A stretch of DNA of 64,000 bases from Stenotrophomonas sp. ATCM1_4 (GTDB lineage Bacteria; Pseudomonadota; Gammaproteobacteria; Xanthomonadales; Xanthomonadaceae): assembly GCF_004348115.1 (NCBI RefSeq), contig NZ_QPFB01000001.1, positions 2,466,773 through 2,530,772 of the forward strand, given 5' to 3'. The translations under genes were made by a program, and so were the position numbers. Each line of letters starts with the position of its first letter. Position 1 is the first letter of the stretch. Under the pieces are notes generated by a model. That model made no database searches. It worked only from the letters and a program-made list of their open reading frames with translations, and was not told the DNA's origin. Below are positions 1 to 9,627 of the stretch, one piece after another.

Positions 1-46
1 CTGCGGCTCACGCGCTGGCACACCTGCATCCCTTGCCTGAACCTCC

Positions 47-658
47 ATGATCAAGACCCTCTTCTTCGACTTCGATGGCGTGTTGACCACCGACCCGAGC
101 GGTTCAGCGACGACGCTGCGCGCGCTCGCCGAGCAGTCCGGCCTGGACGAGCAGGTCCTCTGGGCAGCCATCGAACCCTTCAATCGCGACCTGATCCTGG
201 GCCACACCACCCACGCCCGGATCTGGCCCGATGTCTGTGCACGGCTGGGCACCGCGATTCCCTTCGAACACCTGACCACCGCGTTCCTGCAGACACCCAT
301 CCATCAGCCGGTGCTTGCGCTGGCAAGGGAGCTGCGCGCGGAATTCGCCATCGGCATGATCACCGACAACAAGTCCGATCGCATGGATGTGATCGTCAGG
401 CAGCATCGACTGGACGAGGTCTTCGACCCCATCGTCGTCTCCGCCGAGGTCGGTCACAGCAAGCGTGGGGCGGCAATCTTCCGGGAGGCGCTGCGCCGGG
501 CCGGTGCCGAGGCAAGGACATCCTTGTTCATCGACAACACCCTGCGCAACCTGTACGGCGCGGCAGCCATCGGGATGAAGACCTTGCTGTTCGATGGCAC
601 CACGGAAGGCGCCGCGGAACTGCGCAGCGCCCTGCAGCTCATCTTCACCAGCGACTGA
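47..658 (+). CDS. HAD-superfamily (subfamily IA) hydrolase
   Basis: 203-aa cytoplasmic protein of the haloacid dehalogenase phosphohydrolase type. Motif I is FFDFDGVLTT near the N-terminus (catalytic DxD), motif II is probably the threonine in GMITDNKSD (about residue 106), the lysine of motif III is in GHSKRGA, and the acidic motif IV is in LFIDNTLRN. The helical cap lies between residues 15 and 85, as in subfamily IA enzymes. Length is normal for a small phosphatase. Substrate cannot be told from sequence. It converges on the MFS gene downstream, so shared transcription is unlikely. Function as a phosphatase is family inference; the fold call is firm. Confidence 0.85.
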   Translation: MIKTLFFDFDGVLTTDPSGSATTLRALAEQSGLDEQVLWAAIEPFNRDLILGHTTHARIWPDVCARLGTAIPFEHLTTAFLQTPIHQPVLALARELRAEFAIGMITDNKSDRMDVIVRQHRLDEVFDPIVVSAEVGHSKRGAAIFREALRRAGAEARTSLFIDNTLRNLYGAAAIGMKTLLFDGTTEGAAELRSALQLIFTSD

Positions 659-805
659 AGGACGACCGAGGCCGGGCCTGCCGTCGTTCCATGAACATCG
701 CACAGGGCAGCGCGGCGGGACCTCATGGCAACGGCGTACGGCGCAGGCCGGCCAGCATTTCACCCTCATTGGAGGCAGGGAATCTTCCCGACCGGTGACG
801 CAGGC

Positions 806-1945
806 TCAACGCACCCGCAGTGACGCGCCCAGTACCGCCGCCCCGGCCAGCGCGGTTGCCGCCAGCAGGAACGCCGCCGGCAGGGACCAGTGCTGGGCAA
901 CGAAGCCGATCGAGGCCGGCCCCAGCAACACGCCGGCGTAGCCCAGGGTCGTCACCGCCGGGATCGCCACGCTCTCGGGCATGCGTGTCTGGCGTCCGGC
1001 CAGGCTGAACATCACCGGCACGATGTTGGCGCAACCGATACCCACCAGCGCATAGCCCAGCAGCGCCGCGCCGAATGCCGGGACCAGCGTCGCCAGGAAG
1101 AAGCCGCCGCTGCCGACCAGGCCGCCGATCAGCACCGCACGTGCGCTGCCCAACCGGTTGACCAGGCCGTCGCCGAACAGGCGCGTCACCGTCATCGCCA
1201 CGTTGAAGGCGACAAAGCCCCACCCGGCATGCGCGAGCTCCACGCCACGCACCTCGTGCAGGAACACCGCACTCCAGTCCAGCATCGATCCCTCGGCCAG
1301 GAAGCTGACGAAACAGACCAGCCCGATCAGCACCACCACGCCACGTGGCAACGCGAACGCCGCTTCCCCCTGGGGCGCGCGTTCGGTGCGCCAGCAGCGC
1401 ATCGACGCCACCGTCACCAGTACCACGCCCAGTGCGGTTGCCAAGGTGGCCGCCAACGCACCGGCGCCGGCCGACAGCAGCAACGCCACCAGCGCCGCAC
1501 CACACAAGGCACCGATGCTGTAGAACGCATGGAAACCGGACATCATCGCCCTGCCCGACTCGCGCTCGACGAACACCGCCTGGATGTTAATCACGCAATC
1601 CATCGCGCCGATCGCCGCGCCGAATACCAGCAACGAAAGCCCGATCGTCACCGGCGTGGGGGCGAGCGCAAGCAACGGCAGCGCCGCCACGATGATCACC
1701 ACGGTCACCTGCATCACCGCACGGCAGCCGAAACGCGCTGCCAGCAGGCCGGCCAGCGGCATCGCCAGCAACGAGCCCAGACCCAGGCACAGCAGCACCA
1801 CACCCAGCAGGGCGTCATCCAGGCCGGCGCGCACCTTTGCGTACGGCACCAGCGGCGCCCAGCAGGAAATGGCGAATCCGGGGATGAAGAAAGCGGCGCG
1901 CGTGGCCATCTGTTGGCAACGCTGGAGAGCATGCAGGTCGGTCAT
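806..1945 (-). CDS. MFS transporter
   Basis: 379-aa major facilitator protein with about 12 hydrophobic segments and a loop 2-3 signature-like stretch (LAGLLAARFGCRAVM, about residue 61). No signal peptide. It lies 59 bp downstream of a DeoR-family regulator on the same strand, so the two probably form a regulator-transporter unit. Its arrangement near a HAD hydrolase resembles the ybjI/ybjJ neighbourhood of enterobacteria, which hints at export of a sugar-like or phosphorylated metabolite, but the substrate is not determinable here. Confidence 0.85.
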   Translation of the reverse strand: MTDLHALQRCQQMATRAAFFIPGFAISCWAPLVPYAKVRAGLDDALLGVVLLCLGLGSLLAMPLAGLLAARFGCRAVMQVTVVIIVAALPLLALAPTPVTIGLSLLVFGAAIGAMDCVINIQAVFVERESGRAMMSGFHAFYSIGALCGAALVALLLSAGAGALAATLATALGVVLVTVASMRCWRTERAPQGEAAFALPRGVVVLIGLVCFVSFLAEGSMLDWSAVFLHEVRGVELAHAGWGFVAFNVAMTVTRLFGDGLVNRLGSARAVLIGGLVGSGGFFLATLVPAFGAALLGYALVGIGCANIVPVMFSLAGRQTRMPESVAIPAVTTLGYAGVLLGPASIGFVAQHWSLPAAFLLAATALAGAAVLGASLRVR

Positions 1946-2004
1946 GGAAGCATCGGCTCAGGGGGAGAGAACCGAAGCCGCACGCAGCAACGGGCGAAGA
2001 TCAA

Positions 2005-2793
2005 TCAGGCCGCGCCGACCGGCACCAGGTGCAGCTGCGCCGGCCCGGCCAGGAACTGCTCGCGCAGCTCGGCGGGCAGGTCGTCGGCAACGACAAGGTG
2101 ATCCACCTGCGCGAGCGTGCCGATGCGATACGTGGCGCGCGTGCCCAGCTTGCCCACGCCTGCGACGATGATGGCCACACCGCTGGCCTGGATCATGGCC
2201 TGCTTGAACGCCACTTCTTCGGCATGGATTCCCCAGACACCGGTCTCCGGGTCCACCGCGCAAGTGCCGGGAATACAGATATCCACCTGCAGTTCGGCAA
2301 GCTGGCGCTGCGCGATCACGCCGATGGCGCCACCACTTGCCGGATCCACGCGGCCGCCGATCATCACCACCTCGGCGACCGGGTCACCGCACAGCGCCGC
2401 GGCGACGGTGGGCGCGTTGGTGATCACGGTAACCGCCTTGCCGCGCAGTGCCTGCGCGATCTCGACATTGGTCGAACCGGCGTCCAGCAGCACGGTCTGC
2501 CCCGCTTGCACCAACGATGCCGCATGGCTGGCCAACGCGCTGCGCTCTCCGTCCCGGCGCTGCATGCGTTGTGGCAACCCGTCGAAGTGCGCGGTCGGCA
2601 ACAGCGCGCCGCCGTATACCCGCCGACACAGGCCCCTGCCCGCCATGTCACGCAGGTCACGGCGGATGGAATCCTCGGAGACCTCGAAGCGTGCGGCCAG
2701 CTCGCTGGCCACTACGCGTCCGTGGGCCTTGAGCAAGGCCAGGATCCGCTGTTGGCGCTCCTGCGGCAGCACCTCGTTGTGGGGGGAATCCAT
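2005..2793 (-). CDS. DeoR/GlpR-family transcriptional regulator
   Basis: 262-aa regulator with an N-terminal winged HTH (residues about 10-65, VVASELAARFEVSEDSIRRD followed by the RRVYGGA element typical of DeoR proteins) and a C-terminal DeoRC sugar-phosphate sensing domain (VLLDAGSTNVEIAQ, VITNAP, GTCAVD). The ATG at 2793 (MDSPHNEVLPQER) is preferred over the longer in-frame opening to 2913 because family members start 10-15 residues before the HTH. It precedes the MFS gene in the same direction and probably controls it in response to a phosphorylated sugar. Confidence 0.88.
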   Translation of the reverse strand: MDSPHNEVLPQERQQRILALLKAHGRVVASELAARFEVSEDSIRRDLRDMAGRGLCRRVYGGALLPTAHFDGLPQRMQRRDGERSALASHAASLVQAGQTVLLDAGSTNVEIAQALRGKAVTVITNAPTVAAALCGDPVAEVVMIGGRVDPASGGAIGVIAQRQLAELQVDICIPGTCAVDPETGVWGIHAEEVAFKQAMIQASGVAIIVAGVGKLGTRATYRIGTLAQVDHLVVADDLPAELREQFLAGPAQLHLVPVGAA

Positions 2794-2894
2794 GTGACCC
2801 GGCTCCGTTGATCGCGGGAAGCGTTGGGGACGCGCCACGGCCTGCAGCCGTTCGGCGTCATTGCGACGCCAGCAATCATGCGAAAACGAGATAA

Positions 2895-2912
2895 AACATG
2901 CAACAACATGCA
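2895..2912. promoter_or_regulatory. candidate repeat operator upstream of the DeoR gene
   Basis: AACATGC occurs twice, 10 bp apart, in an AT-rich patch about 100 bp upstream of the DeoR start. DeoR proteins often bind repeated sites at their own promoters. Assignment is by position only; no other copy was found in the window. Confidence 0.25.
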
Positions 2913-3053
2913 TTCAGAGCCACCCCGCTCCGGCGTAGGCAGTGGCACGGGCACGCATCGCCGCCCCCGACGCCAAGGCGCGGGGCGTCCTACCGCCACA
3001 CAGGCCGATGGACCCACGCAATCCACGGCAGGACACCGCAACCGCCCGTGCGA

Positions 3054-3770
3054 TCAGGACCGGGGATCAGGCTCCCTGGACGGCAGTTCGAAGCTGTAGC
3101 CCACCCCGTAGATCGAACGCACACCGTCCCCCTGCATGCCGGCCTCGCGCAGCCGGCGACGAAGGTTGCGCACATGGCTGTCCACGGTGCGGTCGGTCAC
3201 CACCCGGTGGTCGCTGTACAGATGGTTGAGCAGTTGCTCACGTGACCACACCCGGCCCGGGCTACCCAGCAAGGTGCGCAACAGACGGAACTCGACCGCC
3301 GTCAGGTCCAGCACGCGGCCATGCAGGAAAGCGCGATTGCCGGTTTCATCGATGACCAGGCCCGCTTGCCGAGGCTCCGTCTGGCCGTGGCGGTAGCGGC
3401 GCAACACCGTCCCCACCCGCGCCACGACTTCCTTGGGACTGAACGGCTTGCACACGTAGTCGTCGGCACCGACCTCCAGCCCGAGCAGGCGATCGATCTC
3501 CTCCACCCGCGCGGTCACCATGATCACCGGCACATCACTCTCCGCGCGGATGGCACGGCACAACTCCACGCCATCACGCCCCGGCAGCATGATGTCCAGC
3601 AACACCAGGGCGGGCCGGCGTGCGTGGAAGGCGGCCATCACCTGGTTGCCGTCGGCCACCCAGTCACTGCGGTAGCCGGCTGCGTGCAGGTAGTCGCGCA
3701 GCACCGCCGCCAGGCGCGGTTCGTCCTCGACCACGAGCACTTCAATGGCGGCGTCGATGGATGTGTTCAT
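3054..3770 (-). CDS. smeR: OmpR-family response regulator (SmeR-like)
   Basis: 238-aa response regulator. The receiver domain has the acidic pocket VVEDE, phosphoacceptor D59 (LVLLDIMLPGRDG), T86 and K108 (VCKPFSP). The C-terminal OmpR/PhoB winged helix holds LTAVEFRLLRTLL and SDHRVVTDRTVDSHVRNL. Its ATG overlaps the kinase stop by 4 bp (ATGA), so the pair is translationally coupled. It is the partner of the upstream kinase, and the pair is divergent from the RND pump genes, which is the smeSR/smeABC layout of Stenotrophomonas maltophilia. BaeR of enterobacteria is the closest general family. The symbol rests on gene order rather than alignment. Confidence 0.85.
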   Translation of the reverse strand: MNTSIDAAIEVLVVEDEPRLAAVLRDYLHAAGYRSDWVADGNQVMAAFHARRPALVLLDIMLPGRDGVELCRAIRAESDVPVIMVTARVEEIDRLLGLEVGADDYVCKPFSPKEVVARVGTVLRRYRHGQTEPRQAGLVIDETGNRAFLHGRVLDLTAVEFRLLRTLLGSPGRVWSREQLLNHLYSDHRVVTDRTVDSHVRNLRRRLREAGMQGDGVRSIYGVGYSFELPSREPDPRS

Positions 3771-5155
3771 GCGTGCAGTGGCAGTTCCACCACGATGGCC
3801 AGCCCACCGAGCGCGGACGCTTCGGCGTGGATGGCGCCGCCATGGGCCAACACGATGTTGCGGCAGATCGCCAGGCCCAGCCCGCTGCCGCCACTGGCGC
3901 GATTGCGCGAGGCATCCACCCGGTAGAACCGCTCGAACAGGCGCCCACGCTTGTCCTCGTCCACGCCCGGCGCGCTGTCCTCGATGCTTATCCGCACGTG
4001 CCGTTCATCGCGCAACGCATGTACCGCGACGCTGCCGCCGCGGTCGGTGTAACGCAACGCGTTCTCCAGCAGGTTGGCGAACAACTGCTGCAGGCGCCGT
4101 TCATCCCCCTGCACCGGCAGCGGGCCGGGCGCGGATGACACGACCAGCGCCAACCCCGCGTCGTGGAAGCGGGAGCGCATGCCTTCCACCGTCGCGCGCA
4201 GCACCGCATCCAGGTCCAGCGGCACATGTTCGTAGGCCAGCTCGCCGGACTGGGTCAACGCCAGCTCGTGCAGGTCGTCGATGAGCTTGCCCAGCTGCCG
4301 CACTTCGCCCTGCAGTGGTGCCAGCGTCGCCGCGCTCATCGGCCGGATGCCGTCCTGGATGGCCTCCAGTTCCGCACGCAGCACCGACAACGGCGTGCGC
4401 AGCTCATGCGAGATGTCGGCCATGAACTCACGCCGGTTCCGCTCGCTGTTCTCCAGCGCGCCGGCCATGCGGTTGAAGTCCTGCGCCAGCCGCCCCAGCT
4501 CATCGTCGGCGCCGGGCACGATGCGTGTGGCGTAGTCCCCGCCGGCCAACCGGTGGGTCGCCGCCCCCATGCCCTGGATGCGCTTGCGCAGGGGCCGGGT
4601 CAACAGCCACGCCAACGTCCCGGCAACCAGCACCGCGACGATGCTGATCGCCCACCAGCGCCGCACCTGCGCCTCCATGAAGCGCTGCTCGTTGCGCGCC
4701 AATATCTTCTGGAACGGCACCATCGCCAGCCAGCCCACGGTATGGCCTTCCACCACGATCGGGCGGCGGATCGCACTGCCATCGACATCGGCGTTGCCGA
4801 TCACGCGTTGGCCCTGCGCATCAAGCAACGCGAAGCGGGCCACCGCGCCGGTCTGGTCCGACACCGGTGGCGCACTCAGCAAGGCTTCGTCGGCAACCGG
4901 GTCGCCCACGTGGGGACGGATCAGCCGCAGCCAGACCTTGCGCTGGCCGCGCACGAACTCCCAACTGCCATGTTCGGCGTACTCAGCCTGCAGGCGCGGC
5001 AACAGCAGTTCCATGCGGCCGATGCCCTGGCCATTGAGGTAGCCCAGGAAGCCCCTTTCGAACAGCCATTTGCCGGCCATGCCATTGACCAGCAAGGCGA
5101 CTGCGCACATCAACAGCATGGCGCAGAAGATCTTGGCGGCGATTCCGAATTTCAT
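3767..5155 (-). CDS. smeS: Sensor histidine kinase (SmeS/BaeS-like)
   Basis: 462-aa membrane kinase. TM1 spans about residues 8-26, a periplasmic sensor of about 140 residues follows, TM2 is about 168-186, then HAMP (RPLRKRIQGM onward), HisKA with phosphoacceptor H250 in ISHELRTP, and a HATPase domain with N box LLENALRYTDRGG and G box GSGLGLAI. It senses envelope or drug stress by family analogy and phosphorylates the overlapping response regulator. Divergent orientation to the fusion protein gene across a 146-bp gap points to control of the pump. Confidence 0.87.
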   Translation of the reverse strand: MKFGIAAKIFCAMLLMCAVALLVNGMAGKWLFERGFLGYLNGQGIGRMELLLPRLQAEYAEHGSWEFVRGQRKVWLRLIRPHVGDPVADEALLSAPPVSDQTGAVARFALLDAQGQRVIGNADVDGSAIRRPIVVEGHTVGWLAMVPFQKILARNEQRFMEAQVRRWWAISIVAVLVAGTLAWLLTRPLRKRIQGMGAATHRLAGGDYATRIVPGADDELGRLAQDFNRMAGALENSERNRREFMADISHELRTPLSVLRAELEAIQDGIRPMSAATLAPLQGEVRQLGKLIDDLHELALTQSGELAYEHVPLDLDAVLRATVEGMRSRFHDAGLALVVSSAPGPLPVQGDERRLQQLFANLLENALRYTDRGGSVAVHALRDERHVRISIEDSAPGVDEDKRGRLFERFYRVDASRNRASGGSGLGLAICRNIVLAHGGAIHAEASALGGLAIVVELPLHA

Positions 5156-5243
5156 GGTGCGCGGATGTGGACGGGCCGTGACGGGATGGCCCCATTAGCG
5201 GCGCCCTGCCGCCGCGATGCAAGCCCGCGCCATCAATCTCCAT

Positions 5244-5260
5244 ATTTGCTGCACATTTGC
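5244..5260. promoter_or_regulatory. direct repeat in smeS-smeA intergenic region
   Basis: ATTTGC occurs at 5244-5249 and 5255-5260, an 11-bp period, inside the short divergent region. One-turn direct repeats are the usual target of OmpR-family regulators, so this is a candidate SmeR box. It lies about 40 bp before the smeA start. Confidence 0.4.
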
Positions 5261-5301
5261 CTCGCAGGCTGGCGTCACCTGGAAACCACCGAGTGCCCCC
5301 C

Positions 5302-6477
5302 ATGCCCGCTGCTGTTCCACCCCGCACTGCCCTGGTTCCGTTGGCCCTGCTGGTCTGCGGCGTGCTCACGGCCTGTTCGTCCAAGCAGGCCACGCCCTCC
5401 CGCGAGGTGACCGTCTCGGTACAGCCGGTCACTGTCCAGCGAATGGCCATGGAGCAGACGTTGCCGGGCCGGACGGTGGCGTTCATGACCTCGGACGTAC
5501 GCCCGCAGGTGGGCGGCATCATCCAGAAGCGGCTGTTCACCGAGGGCGAGCAGGTGGAAGCCGGCCAGGTGCTCTACCAGATCGACCCGGCCAGTTACCA
5601 GGCAGCCTACGACAACGCGCGCGGCACCCTGGCCCAGGCCGAAGCGGCGGTACTCTCCGCGCGCCCCAAGGCCGAACGTTATGAAAGCCTGGTCAAGGCC
5701 GATGCGGTCAGCAGGCAGGACGGCGACGATGCCCTGGCCGCGCTGCGCCAGGCCGAGGCGGCGGTGGTGGCCGCGCGCGCCGGGCTGCAGAGCGCGCGCA
5801 TCAACCTGGACTACACCCGCATCACCGCCCCCATCAACGGCCGCATCTCCACCTCCACCTATACCCCCGGTGCCCTGGTCACCGCGGGCCAGACCACCGC
5901 ACTGACCACCATCCAGCAGCTGGATCCGATCTACGTGGACGTCAGCCAGACCAGTGCCCAGCTGCTGGCGCTGCGCAGGCAGCTGGCCTCCGGCGCGCTG
6001 CAGTCCGTGGACGGCAAGGCACAGGTCAGCGTCACCCTGGAGGACGGCAGTACCTACGCGCACACCGGCACCCTCGAGTTCGTGGGCACCGCCGTGGACA
6101 CCGGCACCGGCAACGTCACCCTGCGCGCGGTGCTGCCCAATCCCGACGGCCTGCTGCTGCCCGGCATGTACGTGCGCGCGGTGCTGCCGACGGCCATCAA
6201 TGACAAGGCCATCCTCGTGCCGCAGAGCGCGGTCACACGCAATACGAAGGGGGAAGCCACCGTCAAGCTGGTGGGCGAAGGCGACAAGGTGGTCGAGCAG
6301 GTGGTGACGCTGGGCGATGCCGTCCGCAACCAATGGGTGGTCACCGCGGGGTTGAACGCCGGGCAGCGGCTGATCGTGGCCAATGGCAGCAAGGCCAGCG
6401 CCGGGCAGACGGTCAAGGTGCAGGCCGCCAACGCCGCCGCGGCTGACCCCGCCACCGCCACTCCCGGCACCAAGTAA
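5302..6477 (+). CDS. smeA: RND efflux periplasmic adaptor lipoprotein (SmeA-like)
   Basis: 391-aa membrane fusion protein of the AcrA/MexA class. The start at 5302 gives a type II signal peptide with lipobox VLTAC (Cys25), so it is anchored in the inner membrane facing the periplasm. The barrel-sandwich segment RPQVGGIIQKRLFTEG, the alpha-hairpin (LAQAEAAVLSARPKAERYESLV) and the second lipoyl half (DYTRITAPINGRIS) are in order. A longer opening from 5257 would bury the signal peptide, so it was not chosen. First gene of the three-gene pump operon; the permease follows after 9 nt. It links permease to outer-membrane channel. Confidence 0.9.
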   Translation: MPAAVPPRTALVPLALLVCGVLTACSSKQATPSREVTVSVQPVTVQRMAMEQTLPGRTVAFMTSDVRPQVGGIIQKRLFTEGEQVEAGQVLYQIDPASYQAAYDNARGTLAQAEAAVLSARPKAERYESLVKADAVSRQDGDDALAALRQAEAAVVAARAGLQSARINLDYTRITAPINGRISTSTYTPGALVTAGQTTALTTIQQLDPIYVDVSQTSAQLLALRRQLASGALQSVDGKAQVSVTLEDGSTYAHTGTLEFVGTAVDTGTGNVTLRAVLPNPDGLLLPGMYVRAVLPTAINDKAILVPQSAVTRNTKGEATVKLVGEGDKVVEQVVTLGDAVRNQWVVTAGLNAGQRLIVANGSKASAGQTVKVQAANAAAADPATATPGTK

Positions 6478-6486
6478 GGATCGGCC

Positions 6487-9400
6487 ATGGCACGTTTCTT
6501 CATCGATCGGCCGATCTTCGCGTGGGTCATCGCCATCGTCATCACCCTGGCCGGCACGCTGGCGGTGTTCTCGCTGCCGCTGGAGCAGTACCCGGACATC
6601 GCCCCGCCGTCGGTCTCCATCCGTGCCAACTACACCGGCGCCTCCGCGCAGACCGTGGAGAACGCCGTCACCCAGGTCATCGAGCAGCAGATGACCGGGT
6701 TGGACAACCTGATGTACATGTCCTCCAGCAGCAGTTCCTCCGGCGGCGCGCAGATCACCCTGACCTTCGAGTCCGGCACCAATGCCGACACCGCGCAGAT
6801 GCAGGTGCAGAACAAGCTCCAACAGGCCGAATCCAAGCTGCCTGATGCGGTCAAGAACACCGGTGTCACCGTCACCAAGTCCTCCGGCAACATCTTCATG
6901 GTGGTGGCCTTCAGCTCGGCCGACGGCTCGATGCAGAAGAACGACATCGCCGATTACATGGTCTCCTCGGTGCAGGACCCGATCAGCCGTGTCTCCGGCG
7001 TGGGCAACGTGCAGGTGATGGGAGCCCAGTACGCAATGCGGATCTGGCTGGACCCGGAGAAGCTGCGTACCTATTCGCTGATGCCGTCGGACGTCAGCAA
7101 TGCGATCAGCGCGCAGAACGCCGATGTGTCGTCCGGCCAGCTCGGCGCCCTGCCCGCCGTGGACGACCAGGGCCTGAACGTCACCGTGACCGCGCGCAGC
7201 CGGCTACAGACCCCCGAGCAGTTCCGCCAGGTGGTGATCAAGTCCGATCCCAGCGGTGCGGTCGTGCACCTGTCCGACGTGGCCACCGTCGAGCTGGGCG
7301 GGGAGAGCTACAACGTCATGTCCACCTTCAACGGCAAGCCCGCCGCTGGCATGGGCATCGAGCTGGCCAGCGGTGCCAACGCGCTGCAGGTGGCCGACGC
7401 GGTGCAGGCCCGCCTGCAGCAGCTCAAGCCGTTCTTCCCCACCGGGCTGCAGTACCAGGTGGCGATGGATACCACGCCGTTCGTGCGCATCTCCATCGAA
7501 GAAGTGGTCAAGACCCTGATCGAGGCCATCGTGCTGGTGGTGCTGATCATGTACCTGTTCCTGCAGAGCTGGCGGGCGACGCTGATCCCCGCGGTCGCGG
7601 TGCCGGTGGTGCTGATGGGCACCTTCGGCGTGCTGTCCCTGCTGGGCTATTCGATCAACACCCTGACCATGTTCGCGATGGTGCTGGCCATCGGCCTGCT
7701 GGTGGACGATGCCATCGTGGTGGTGGAGAACGTCGAGCGCGTGATGGCCACCGAACACCTGTCCGCGCGCGAGGCCACCCGCAAATCGATGCAGCAGATC
7801 ACCGGCGCACTGGTCGGCATCGCGCTGGTGCTGACGGCGGTGTTCCTGCCCATGGCGTTCTTTGGCGGCTCCACCGGCATGATCTACCGCCAGTTCTCGG
7901 TGACCATCGCCTCGGCGATGATCCTCTCGGTGCTGGTGGCCATGACCTTGACGCCGGCCATGTGTGCAAGCCTGCTGGTCGCGCCCGGCCCGGACGGCCA
8001 CGCCTTGCACCGCGGTCGCCTGGGCCGCTTCTTCGCCGGCTTCAACCGGCGCTTCGACGCCAGCGCCGAACGTTACCAGCACGGCGTGCAGCGCCTGCTC
8101 GGCCGCCGTTCGCTGGGCGTGGCCTGCTATGCCGTGCTGTTGCTGGTGATGGGCCTGCTGTTCTGGCGCCTGCCCACCTCGTTCCTTCCCGCCGAGGACC
8201 AGGGCACCCTGATCGTGCAGGTCAAGCTGCCTTCGGGCACCACCATGCAGCGCACCCAGGCCGTGATGGACCAGCTCACCGCCTATGCGCTCGAGCAGCC
8301 GGAGGTTTCGACCATCATGGCCAACGCCGGCTCCGGTGGTGGTGGCGGCAACAGCGCGCAGAACTCGGCACAGGCCTACATCCGCCTGAAGGACTGGTCG
8401 TTGCGCGAGGCCAGCGCACAGGAGGTGGGCGTACGCATCACCCAGGCCATGTCCCGCATCCCCGATGCCCAGATCTTCGCGGTAACCCCGTCCGGCATTC
8501 CCGGCATGGGCCAGACCGGCGGCTTCACCTTCCAGTTGCAGGACCTGGGCGGCGCCGGCCATGAAGCGTTGGTCGCCGCCCGCGACCAGCTGCTCGGCAG
8601 CGCCGGCCAGGAATCCGCCCTGGCCAAGGTGCGCTATACGGCGGTCGACGATGCGCCCAGCTTCAAGGTGGAGATCGACGATGCCAAGGCCGGCGCGCTG
8701 GACCTGGCCACCAGCGACATCAACAACACCCTCTCCACCGCCTTGGGCGGCACCTACGTCAACGATTTCATCAACCGCGGCCGGGTGAAGAAGGTCTACG
8801 TACAGGGCGAGGCCTCCGCGCGCATGCTGCCGGCCGACGTCGGCCGCTGGTCGGTGCGCAACAGCGATGGCCAGATGGTGGCGTTCACCGCCTTCTCCAC
8901 CTCCTCGTGGGATTTCGCGCCGGCGACACTGACCCGTTTCAACGGCAGCGGCTCGATGGAAATCAGTGGCGAAGCCAATGCCGGCACCAGTTCGGGCACG
9001 GCCATGGAGACGATGGAACGGCTTGCCGCGACGTTGCCGACGGGCATGGGCTTCTCCTGGTCGGGGATGTCCTACCAGGAACGCTTGGCCGGCAACCAGG
9101 CACCCTTGCTGTACGGCGTCTCGCTGCTGTTCGTGTTCCTGTGCCTGGCCGCCCTGTATGAAAGCTGGTCGGTGCCGTTGTCGGTGATGTTGGCCGTTCC
9201 GATCGGCGTGGTGGGCGCGCTGCTGCTCACCAGCCTGCGCGGGCTGGAGAACGACGTGTACTTCCAGGTCGGCCTGTTGACCACCGTCGGCCTGGCCGCC
9301 AAGAACGGCATCCTGATCGTGGAGTTCGCCAAGGAACTGGAAGAACAGGGCCAATCGTTGTTGCAGGCGGTGCTGCATGCCGCGCGCATGCGCCTGCGTC

Positions 9401-9627
9401 CGATCCTGATGACCTCGTTGGCCTTCCTGCTCGGCGTGCTGCCGCTGGTGGTCAGCAGCGGCGCGGGGTCGGCCGGTCGCCATTCGCTGGGCACCGGCGT
9501 GTTCGGCGGCACGCTCGCCTCCACCGCGGTGGGCATCTTCTTCGTCCCGCTGTTCTACGTGATCGTGCGTACCCTCTCGCCGCGCAAGGCGCGTCCGCAG
9601 GCGACCGAAGTGGAGAATCCGTCGTGA
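6487..9627 (+). CDS. smeB: RND multidrug efflux permease (SmeB-like)
   Basis: 1046-aa hydrophobe/amphiphile efflux-1 permease, the normal length for AcrB/MexB. The N-terminus FFIDRPIFAWVIAI is diagnostic. Proton-relay acids D407 and D408 are in LVDDAIVVVENV (TM4). Two large periplasmic loops and 12 TM helices are present, with no frameshift. A Gly/Ser-rich stretch (GSGGGGGNSAQNSAQ, about 617-631) sits in the second periplasmic loop, as in other family members. It exports drugs by proton antiport in complex with the adaptor and channel. Gene order supports SmeB; other Stenotrophomonas RND pumps (for example SmeDEF) lack an adjacent divergent kinase-regulator pair. Confidence 0.93.
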   Translation: MARFFIDRPIFAWVIAIVITLAGTLAVFSLPLEQYPDIAPPSVSIRANYTGASAQTVENAVTQVIEQQMTGLDNLMYMSSSSSSSGGAQITLTFESGTNADTAQMQVQNKLQQAESKLPDAVKNTGVTVTKSSGNIFMVVAFSSADGSMQKNDIADYMVSSVQDPISRVSGVGNVQVMGAQYAMRIWLDPEKLRTYSLMPSDVSNAISAQNADVSSGQLGALPAVDDQGLNVTVTARSRLQTPEQFRQVVIKSDPSGAVVHLSDVATVELGGESYNVMSTFNGKPAAGMGIELASGANALQVADAVQARLQQLKPFFPTGLQYQVAMDTTPFVRISIEEVVKTLIEAIVLVVLIMYLFLQSWRATLIPAVAVPVVLMGTFGVLSLLGYSINTLTMFAMVLAIGLLVDDAIVVVENVERVMATEHLSAREATRKSMQQITGALVGIALVLTAVFLPMAFFGGSTGMIYRQFSVTIASAMILSVLVAMTLTPAMCASLLVAPGPDGHALHRGRLGRFFAGFNRRFDASAERYQHGVQRLLGRRSLGVACYAVLLLVMGLLFWRLPTSFLPAEDQGTLIVQVKLPSGTTMQRTQAVMDQLTAYALEQPEVSTIMANAGSGGGGGNSAQNSAQAYIRLKDWSLREASAQEVGVRITQAMSRIPDAQIFAVTPSGIPGMGQTGGFTFQLQDLGGAGHEALVAARDQLLGSAGQESALAKVRYTAVDDAPSFKVEIDDAKAGALDLATSDINNTLSTALGGTYVNDFINRGRVKKVYVQGEASARMLPADVGRWSVRNSDGQMVAFTAFSTSSWDFAPATLTRFNGSGSMEISGEANAGTSSGTAMETMERLAATLPTGMGFSWSGMSYQERLAGNQAPLLYGVSLLFVFLCLAALYESWSVPLSVMLAVPIGVVGALLLTSLRGLENDVYFQVGLLTTVGLAAKNGILIVEFAKELEEQGQSLLQAVLHAARMRLRPILMTSLAFLLGVLPLVVSSGAGSAGRHSLGTGVFGGTLASTAVGIFFVPLFYVIVRTLSPRKARPQATEVENPS

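Noticed and set aside
2..40. possible 3' end of an upstream gene (stop TGA at 38-40)
   Set aside because: Only 12 codons are inside the window, so coding cannot be supported.
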